From Modicisalibacter coralii (GTDB lineage: Bacteria > Pseudomonadota > Gammaproteobacteria > Pseudomonadales > Halomonadaceae): a stretch of DNA of 64,000 nt. The position numbers and the translations under genes are program-made. Below the pieces are notes generated by a model, which was given only the letters and a program-made list of their open reading frames with translations, searched no databases and had not been told where the DNA came from. Each line of letters begins with the position of its first letter. The stretch's first letter is position 1. Below are positions 58,002 through 64,000 of this stretch, in pieces. The stretch lies in NCBI RefSeq assembly GCF_004117855.1, contig NZ_QWBW01000006.1:248001-312000 (forward strand), written 5' to 3'.

Positions 58002-59588
58002 ATGTCCCGAAGGCTGTCCTCACTGCGCTACCGTTTCTTCCTGGCACTCGGGGGCGTGCTGCTGCTGGCGGTGATGGCACTGGCCGTGATCGCCAAGCTG
58101 CTGGTGGTACCGGCGCTGCTCGACAAGGAAAGCCAATACGCTGGCGCCGAACTCGACCGCGCCCAGCGGGCCATCGACAACGAGCTCGAGCATCTCAGCC
58201 TGCTGACCAAGGACTGGGCGTACTGGGACGCCAGCTATGAGTTCGTTCAGGGGCGAAGACCCGACTATCTGGACAGCAATCTCGCCGACGGCCTGGTCTT
58301 CGAGGAGGACGAGTTGCGGATGATGGTCTTTCTGCATGCGGACGGGTCACTCTACCTGGCGGCGGGCCTCGCCCCCGACGACGACGCCTATCATCTTTGC
58401 TACCGACTCGACGGCGCGTGCCGCTGGGCCGCCCCGCTCGTCGACTCGGTACGCCGCCGGGCCCGGGAAGGGTTCGGCGATTCCCGCGCCACCTGGCTGA
58501 TCGGCAAGCCCGAGCGGGCCATGGTCAGCATGTGGCCGATCCTCGAGAGTGACGGCGGCGGCCCCAGTGCCGGCTGGCTGGCCATGATCCGGGTAATGGA
58601 CGATGACTGGCTCGCCCGGTTGAACCAGAGCACCGGAGTCGACCTGTCGCTCACCGTGGTCTCGTCACTCGGCCCGCATCGTCTCGGTTCCACCCTGTCG
58701 CGCCCGGACACCCAGACCATGCTGGCGACACGCCGCCTCGAGGCCGATCCCGGGCCCTTCGACCTGGAACTGCGGGCACGCCTGCCCCGCGAAAGTTTCC
58801 GGGCCAGCCTCGAGACCTTTCGTTTCGCGCTCTACTGGACCCTGGGCCTGCTGGTGGTGGTTCTCGTCGTGGTGCTGGTCCTGCTGGAGACCATGGTTCT
58901 CGCCCCCCTGCGCCGGCTGGCCATCTTCGCCCAGCAGGCCCGCCTCGATGGCAGTCGCGAGATATCGTTCATCGCGCAAACGCGCGACGACGAGATCGGC
59001 ATCCTGTCGCGCGAATTTCGCCACCTGCTCGACCACCAGCAACGCCAGACCTCGTCGCTGGTCGCCCTGTCCCAGCACGATCCGCTGACCGGGCTGGCCA
59101 ACCGGCGCCTGTTCAACGACCATCTGGACCAGGCCCTCGACCACGCCGCACGCACCCGCAGCTGGCTAGCGCTGGTGATGGTGGATATCGACCACTTCAA
59201 GGCTTACAACGACCGCTACGGCCATCCCGCCGGCGACCGCTGCCTGGTAGCGATCGCCCAGTGCATGCAGCGACAGTTCGACCAACCCGGCCAACTGGTG
59301 GCACGTACCGGCGGCGAAGAGTTCATGATCGTTCTCCCCGGCTACGCCGAGGGGTCGGGGCTGCATGCCGCCGAAGCCCTGCGCCATGCCGTCGAGGCGC
59401 TGGGCCTGCCTCACGCCGACTCGCCGATCGCCAGTGTGGTGACGATCAGCCTCGGCGTGGCGCTCTACTCGCCCCGGGCACCCTGCCAGACCAACCGCCT
59501 GATCGCCGCCGCCGATGCGGCGCTGTATGCCGCCAAGCAGGGCGGGCGCAACACCAGTCGCGTGGCGGCGGACGGCGCCACGGCCTGA
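58002..59588 (+). CDS. Membrane diguanylate cyclase (CHASE4-HAMP-GGDEF)
   Basis: A 528-residue sensor that makes cyclic di-GMP. The first helix (about 12-38) is followed by a periplasmic CHASE4-like domain with [20 protein letters not shown], then a second helix (about 275-298), HAMP (about 299-350) and GGDEF (about 362-520). The active site is GGEEF at residues 437-441. The product-inhibition site RxxD five residues before it is absent (QPGQ), so feedback control by c-di-GMP is probably missing. The upstream 205 bases contain a short inverted repeat GTTTGTA/TACAAAAC only. Confidence 0.92.
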   Translation: MSRRLSSLRYRFFLALGGVLLLAVMALAVIAKLLVVPALLDKESQYAGAELDRAQRAIDNELEHLSLLTKDWAYWDASYEFVQGRRPDYLDSNLADGLVFEEDELRMMVFLHADGSLYLAAGLAPDDDAYHLCYRLDGACRWAAPLVDSVRRRAREGFGDSRATWLIGKPERAMVSMWPILESDGGGPSAGWLAMIRVMDDDWLARLNQSTGVDLSLTVVSSLGPHRLGSTLSRPDTQTMLATRRLEADPGPFDLELRARLPRESFRASLETFRFALYWTLGLLVVVLVVVLVLLETMVLAPLRRLAIFAQQARLDGSREISFIAQTRDDEIGILSREFRHLLDHQQRQTSSLVALSQHDPLTGLANRRLFNDHLDQALDHAARTRSWLALVMVDIDHFKAYNDRYGHPAGDRCLVAIAQCMQRQFDQPGQLVARTGGEEFMIVLPGYAEGSGLHAAEALRHAVEALGLPHADSPIASVVTISLGVALYSPRAPCQTNRLIAAADAALYAAKQGGRNTSRVAADGATA

Positions 59589-59664
59589 CGCCTCGGCCCG
59601 CGCCACCCTCGAAGCGACGTCGACGCGGGGTTACAATGGCGACTTTTCACCGAGGAGCCTGCCG

Positions 59665-60648
59665 TTGCCCGATTCCGCCGTCATCAGTGTCGAGCGTATC
59701 GATGCCGAGCTGCCGCAGACCCAGTGCGGCAAGTGCGGACACGCCGGCTGTCGCCCCTATGCCGAAGCCATCGCCGAGGGCGAAGCGATCAACAAGTGCC
59801 CGCCGGGGGGCGAGCGGACCCTGCAGCGGCTGGCCGACCTCACCGGTCAGCCGGCGACACCGCTGGAACGCCCGGCCGAGTCGCCGCAGGTCGCCGTGAT
59901 CCGCGAGGAAGAGTGCATCGGTTGCACCAAGTGCATTCAGGCCTGCCCGGTGGATGCGATTCTCGGTGCCGCCAAGCGCATGCACACCGTCATCGCGGGC
60001 GAATGCACCGGCTGCGAACTGTGCGTGGCGCCCTGCCCGGTGGACTGCATCGACATCGTCCCCCATCCCGACTGGCTGGCGGCCGCGACTCCCAGCGCGC
60101 AGGATGCCTTCCTGGCGCGTCGCGCCGAGCTCGGCCGCCACCGTCACGCGGCCCGCGAGCGTCGCCTCGCCGAACAGGCCGAAGCGCGCCGCGCACGCCG
60201 CCAGGCGATGCGTTCGAACGCCACCGCTCCCCGGCCGGCCCCCGAGCGTGACACGCCCAACGATGCGCAGACGCTGAAGACCACCCGCGCGACACTGACC
60301 GCGGCCATCAAGCGCCTCGAGCGGCAGCACCGGCAGGCCGACGACGCCCGGGCCGGCGACATCGAGCGGCGACTCGCCGAGTATCGCGAGCGTCTGGCAA
60401 CGGTGGAGCGCCAGCTTGCCGACGGCGCAGCACCCGCCGCCGCGGGCCAGGCCCATCGCCGGCGCATGGCGATCAACGCCGCCGAACAGGCCCTGCGTCG
60501 CGCCCGCGCGCAACTCGCCCACGCCGAGCGCCAGGGGGACGAGACCGCCATCGTCGCGGCCCGCGAGCAATGCGAACAGGCCCGCACGATGCGTGACGCC
60601 GCCCGTGAAGAACGCATCGCCCCCTCTCCCGGTCCCGGAACATCATGA
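59665..60648 (+). CDS. RnfB-like ferredoxin with long C-terminal extension
   Basis: A 327-residue iron-sulfur protein. The N-terminal 4Fe-4S domain is [20 protein letters not shown] with a further Cys in NKCPPGG; two more clusters follow in [18 protein letters not shown] and [20 protein letters not shown]. The usual N-terminal membrane helix of RnfB is missing, and a charged, Ala/Arg/Gln-rich coiled coil of about 160 residues follows the clusters. It starts with TTG at 59665 supported by GAGGAG 7 bases upstream. No other rnf gene is adjacent, so it may serve as a free electron carrier. It overlaps nth (ATGA). Confidence 0.85.
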   Translation: MPDSAVISVERIDAELPQTQCGKCGHAGCRPYAEAIAEGEAINKCPPGGERTLQRLADLTGQPATPLERPAESPQVAVIREEECIGCTKCIQACPVDAILGAAKRMHTVIAGECTGCELCVAPCPVDCIDIVPHPDWLAAATPSAQDAFLARRAELGRHRHAARERRLAEQAEARRARRQAMRSNATAPRPAPERDTPNDAQTLKTTRATLTAAIKRLERQHRQADDARAGDIERRLAEYRERLATVERQLADGAAPAAAGQAHRRRMAINAAEQALRRARAQLAHAERQGDETAIVAAREQCEQARTMRDAAREERIAPSPGPGTS

Positions 60649-61283
60649 ACGCCCAGAAACGCCACGAAATCTTCGCCCGCCTGCGCGAACACACCCCCGA
60701 GCCCACCACCGAACTCGACTGGTCGACGCCGTTCGAACTGCTCGTCGCCGTGCTGCTCTCCGCCCAGGCCACCGACGTCGGTGTCAACAAGGCCTGCGCC
60801 CGACTGTTCCCGGTGGCCAACACCCCGCAGGCGATCCTCGACCTGGGGATCGAGGGGCTGAAGGGCTACATCAAGACCATCGGCCTGTACAACACCAAGG
60901 CCGAGAACCTGATGAAGACCTGCCGGCTCCTGGTCGACCGGCACGACGGCGAGGTCCCGCAGACCCGCACCGCGCTGGAAGCCCTCCCCGGCGTCGGTCG
61001 CAAGACCGCCAACGTGATCCTCAACACCGCCTTCGGTCAGCCGACCATCGCCGTGGATACGCATATCTTCCGGGTCGCGAATCGCACGCGCATCGCCCCC
61101 GGCAAGAACGTCGTCGAGGTCGAACAGAAGCTGCTGCGCCATGTACCCCGCGAATTTCGCCGCGACGCCCATCACTGGCTGATCCTCCACGGCCGCTACA
61201 CCTGCGTGGCGCGCAAGCCCCGCTGTGGCAGTTGCGTGATCGAGGATCTGTGTGAATATCCGGACAAGACCGAACCGACCTAA
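60645..61283 (+). CDS. nth: Endonuclease III
   Basis: A 212-residue base-excision glycosylase/AP-lyase for oxidised pyrimidines. The helix-hairpin-helix with catalytic Lys is [20 protein letters not shown]; the catalytic Asp is in [11 protein letters not shown]. Four cysteines in [17 protein letters not shown] hold the 4Fe-4S cluster. Its start overlaps the ferredoxin gene stop, and its stop shares bases with the convergent cbpM stop (CTAA). Confidence 0.96.
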   Translation: MNAQKRHEIFARLREHTPEPTTELDWSTPFELLVAVLLSAQATDVGVNKACARLFPVANTPQAILDLGIEGLKGYIKTIGLYNTKAENLMKTCRLLVDRHDGEVPQTRTALEALPGVGRKTANVILNTAFGQPTIAVDTHIFRVANRTRIAPGKNVVEVEQKLLRHVPREFRRDAHHWLILHGRYTCVARKPRCGSCVIEDLCEYPDKTEPT

Positions 61284-61588
61284 CCACGCCGTTCAACACT
61301 GCCCCGGCGCAGTTGCTCGATCTCGTCCATCAGCTCCAGCGCCAGCGCCGCGCCGGGCAGGTTGACCCCCAGATCCTGCTGCAGGCGCAGGGCCACGCGG
61401 GCGCGGACCAGATGGCGTCCGCTGAAGCGCCAGCGATGGGGCGCGGGGCCGCTGGGCGTCAGAATGCCCTCGTCGACCAGCTCGACGATCGCCTCGGCAT
61501 GCACCGCGCAGGCCCGGCTCAGATCGGCCAGGCTCAGTGCGGTCTGCTCCTCGAGAATCTCGCCGGTCAAGCTCGATGACTCGCTCAT
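61280..61588 (-). CDS. cbpM: Chaperone modulator CbpM
   Basis: A 102-residue MerR-like helical protein that binds the J-domain of CbpA and blocks it. LSLADLSRACAVHAEAIVEL is followed by VDEGILTPSGPAPHRWRFSG and LRLQQDLGVNLPGAALALEL, the CbpM pattern. It follows cbpA by 3 bases. Confidence 0.9.
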   Translation of the reverse strand: MSESSSLTGEILEEQTALSLADLSRACAVHAEAIVELVDEGILTPSGPAPHRWRFSGRHLVRARVALRLQQDLGVNLPGAALALELMDEIEQLRRGSVERRG

Positions 61589-61591
61589 CGC

Positions 61592-62536
61592 TTATCCTCC
61601 CAACCGGGCGCGGGGTTTGAAGGTGGCGAAGTGCTCGGCCAGACGCCGATAGGCGTCACGATCTGCCTCGCTCTCCAGTTTCGGCTGGACGATCTTCAGC
61701 ACGACCAGGAAATCGCCGGGCGTCGTCGACGGCAGGCCGCGGCCCTTGAGGCGCAGCCGGCTGCCGTGAGTGGCGTTGGCGGGGATCTTGACCTCCACGC
61801 TGCCCTTGGGCGTGGGCACCTTGATCGGCCCGCCCAACGCCGCTTCCCAGGGCGCCACCGGCAGCTCGAGCAGCACGTCGCGTCCCTCCAGGCGATAGAG
61901 CAGGTGGGGCCGGAAGACGACCTCGAGATAGAGGTCGCCGGCCCGGCCCTCGCCCATTCCCGGTTCGCCCTGCCCGGCCAGACGGATATGCTGGCCCGGG
62001 GCGACCCCCTTGGGGATGGTGACGTTGAGCTTGCGCTCGTGCCAGGTCACCCGTCCGTGTCCCTCGTGCTGCGGCAGGCGCAGGGTGATGACATGACTGG
62101 CGCCGCGATAGCTGTCCTCGAGATCGATCTCGATGCGCGCGTGACGGTCCTCGCCATGGGCGTGGAAACCGCCGCGACGTGCCCCCGGCGAAAAGCCGTG
62201 ACCGAACAGGGTCTCGAAGAAATCGCTGAACCCGCCCATGTCGCCTTCGGTGAAACCACCGCCCGAGAAGGCGAAGCCGGCATCCCAGTCCGGTGGCGGG
62301 CGGAACTCCTCGCCCGGCTGCCACTGCCGGCCGAGCTGATCGTAGGCCGCCCGCTTCTCGGGGTCCTTGAGCACTTCGTAGGCTTCGCCCACCTCCTTGA
62401 AGCGCTCGCTGGCGTCGGCCTCCTGGCTGACATCCGGGTGATACTTGCGCGCCATTCTGCGATAGGCGCGCTTGATGTCGTCCTGCGAGGCGTCGCGCTC
62501 GACGCCCAGAACCCGATAGTAGTCCTTGAATTCCAT
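61592..62536 (-). CDS. cbpA: DnaJ-class co-chaperone CbpA
   Basis: A 314-residue class II DnaJ protein. The J-domain (MEFKDYYRVLGVERDASQDD, then HPD in YHPDVSQEADA) is followed by a Gly/Phe-rich linker and two beta-sandwich substrate domains (IPKGVAPGQHIRLAGQG and LELPVAPWEAALGGPIKVPT). There is no zinc-finger. E. coli CbpA also binds curved DNA. The ATG at 62536 has AAGGTGA upstream. Confidence 0.95.
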   Translation of the reverse strand: MEFKDYYRVLGVERDASQDDIKRAYRRMARKYHPDVSQEADASERFKEVGEAYEVLKDPEKRAAYDQLGRQWQPGEEFRPPPDWDAGFAFSGGGFTEGDMGGFSDFFETLFGHGFSPGARRGGFHAHGEDRHARIEIDLEDSYRGASHVITLRLPQHEGHGRVTWHERKLNVTIPKGVAPGQHIRLAGQGEPGMGEGRAGDLYLEVVFRPHLLYRLEGRDVLLELPVAPWEAALGGPIKVPTPKGSVEVKIPANATHGSRLRLKGRGLPSTTPGDFLVVLKIVQPKLESEADRDAYRRLAEHFATFKPRARLGG

Positions 62537-62763
62537 GTCACCTTCCCGCGCACGGCCCGAGTCGGCCCGGTTTTCACTATCGTGCATCGCCGTCGTCGTG
62601 TCGCGCCTTGATGCAGGTCAACGGCCGACGGACCAGCCCGGCGATACAGACTCGCCAGCCGGCGCCGCGTTCATGTCACTGCAACAGGGTTACAACATTG
62701 GCGGCCTAGAGTCCAAAGTGAAGCGTGCACTCCTGATTTCGCCGCGTACACAAGGATTCCGTC

Positions 62764-64000
62764 ATGTCGCTGTTCTCTCGCCTCGCCTCGCCCTACCGCT
62801 TTCACGACGACGCCACGACGGCCACTTTCGGTGGTGCTTCCTGGCACGGCCAGTGGCTGATCGACGACCTGTTCGAGCGAGTCGAGCGTTTCCTGGACGA
62901 CCTGTTCGACTGGTGGCACGACACCCCGGGGGAGACGCCCGCCGAGCCCGCCGCGCCGACCATCCATCTCGCCGAGACGGCCACGCAACGTCTGCCACTG
63001 ACCGATGACGGTGGCGAGATTCGCGGCGTGGTCGGAGACCCCACCGACCCGGCCCTGACCGAAGGCATCGCCCTGGAGATCGCCGATGCGGATACCGCGC
63101 GCCGCGACCTGACGGTGAGCGTCGCAAGCAGCGATCCCAGCGTCGCCCGCGCCGCGCTGGACGACGACGACGTGCTGCGTATCGCCCCGGTGAGCGCCGG
63201 CGAGGCCACCATCACGGTGACCGTCGACGACGGCGAGCAAGAGACGCGCTATACGCTGGATTACGCCGCCGCCGACGGCACCGCTACCAACAACGCGGCG
63301 CGCTTTCATACCGGCGCCTCGGACACCTCGGCGGCCATCGCGATCGGCGACGGCCTGATCCTGGTCGGCGACGATGAAGACCAGACCCTGCGGCTCTACG
63401 ACCACGACCGTTCCGGCGCCCCGCTCGAACGCTTCGATCTCGATGCGGCGCTCGGCCTCGAAGACGGCGATGAAGTCGACATCGAATCGGTGGTCGATGC
63501 CGGCAACGCTACCTACTACTGGCTCGGCTCGCTGTCCAACGGCGAGCGCTCGATGGTCTTCGGCACGCGCATCACCGGCCACGATGCCGACTCGCTGCAG
63601 GTCGAGGTGACCGGGCAGTTCAGCGGCCTCGACGAGGCGGTCATGGGCTGGGCCGCCGACCACCGCCCGACGCTGGATTTCGACGATTTCGAGGTGGAGG
63701 GTTCCGCCTACCGGGATGGCACACTGTATCTCGGCCTGCGTGCGCCCATCGACAGCGACGGCCGCGCCCTGGTGCTGCCGGTGACCAACGTCGATGCACT
63801 GATGGCCGCGGGCAGCGCGGACGACGCCCGATTCGGCGAGGCGCTCGGGCTCGATCTCGGCGGTCGCACCATTCGCGACATCAAGGCGGTCGGCGACGGC
63901 ACCTGGCTGATCAGCGCCGGCCCCGCCAACCCCGGTGACCAGGATGGCGATGACGGCAACGACGACTTCCAGCTCTACCGCTGGGACGGCGCCCACAAGG
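62764..64000 (+). CDS. DUF3616-like protein, 5' part (runs off the window)
   Basis: An open frame of 412 codons that continues past the window end. It begins MSLFSRLASPYRFHDDATTA and has no signal peptide. A linker of about 60 residues with acidic content is followed by an Ig-like stretch (LTVSVASSDPSVA, ITVTVDDGEQ) and, from about residue 180, a beta-propeller-like DUF3616 domain: IAIGDGLILVGDDEDQTLRL, DIESVVDAGNATYYWLGSLS, and GTLYLGLRAPIDSDGRALVL. The function is unknown; relatives include esterase-like phytase-type propellers. Bases 62537-62763 upstream hold no gene and no clear promoter. Confidence 0.6.
   Translation, partial: MSLFSRLASPYRFHDDATTATFGGASWHGQWLIDDLFERVERFLDDLFDWWHDTPGETPAEPAAPTIHLAETATQRLPLTDDGGEIRGVVGDPTDPALTEGIALEIADADTARRDLTVSVASSDPSVARAALDDDDVLRIAPVSAGEATITVTVDDGEQETRYTLDYAAADGTATNNAARFHTGASDTSAAIAIGDGLILVGDDEDQTLRLYDHDRSGAPLERFDLDAALGLEDGDEVDIESVVDAGNATYYWLGSLSNGERSMVFGTRITGHDADSLQVEVTGQFSGLDEAVMGWAADHRPTLDFDDFEVEGSAYRDGTLYLGLRAPIDSDGRALVLPVTNVDALMAAGSADDARFGEALGLDLGGRTIRDIKAVGDGTWLISAGPANPGDQDGDDGNDDFQLYRWDGAHK

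Overview
The window looks like chromosome from a high-GC, halophilic gammaproteobacterium of the Halomonadaceae type (Halomonas-like). This rests on protein resemblance, the gene order metG / RnfB-like ferredoxin / nth, the GlpR-GlpD pair, the creatinase/ectoine-hydrolase-like M24 enzyme and many transporters for organic solutes. No rRNA, CRISPR, phage or intact transposase gene is visible. Names come from reading protein motifs by eye; no database was searched.

Layout. 0.2-0.9 kb: ribE. 1.0-9.4 kb: a methionine/amino-acid-derivative region. metNI is preceded by a promoter, a structured leader and a terminator. It is separated from its binding protein metQ by a YfcC-type permease, a DUF1028 protein, a carbamoylase-type amidohydrolase and a GntR regulator, and two inverted copies of a ~146-bp interspersed repeat flank the two enzyme genes. 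metQ is followed by a free-methionine-sulfoxide reductase (msrC). 9.5-13.5 kb: an esterase, two tRNA-Val(GAC) genes, and glpR-glpD with GlpR-type operators. 13.5-14.2 kb: a non-coding block with three strong hairpins that may be the remnant of an insertion sequence.

14.1-29.7 kb is the most striking part: a complete set of genes for sulfo-Entner-Doudoroff breakdown of sulfoquinovose, the sulfonated sugar of plant and algal sulfolipid. A leftward operon encodes dehydratase, aldolase, mutarotase, lactonase, aldehyde dehydrogenase, SDR dehydrogenase, YihQ-like sulfoquinovosidase and a TauE/SafE-type exporter. A TRAP transporter runs divergently. A LamB-like porin and a LacI-type regulator lie at the far end. 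Four near-identical palindromes with core TCGTAGCGCTACGA sit upstream of the porin, the catabolic operon and the TRAP genes, which ties the three units into one putative regulon. The predicted route is: porin, TRAP uptake, release of sulfoquinovose from its glycoside, oxidation, lactone hydrolysis, dehydration, aldol cleavage to pyruvate plus sulfolactaldehyde, oxidation to sulfolactate, and export.

29.8-64 kb is mostly housekeeping: an EEP-family protein, fumC, YjbQ, zinT with a Zur-type box, hda, an AI-2E permease, purMN (followed by a heptanucleotide repeat that starts with the purN stop codon), dcd, the mrp ATPase, an M24 hydrolase, a coiled-coil membrane protein, arfB, small envelope/stress proteins, a rhomboid protease, thiI, hsp20 with a sigma-32 promoter and a possible RNA thermometer, DNA polymerase II, a carboxynorspermidine route to spermidine, metG, a GGDEF protein, an RnfB-like ferredoxin with nth, cbpAM, and a DUF3616-like gene cut by the window end. 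A 173-bp IS5-type MITE with TTAG target duplications lies in front of the DUF2238 gene.
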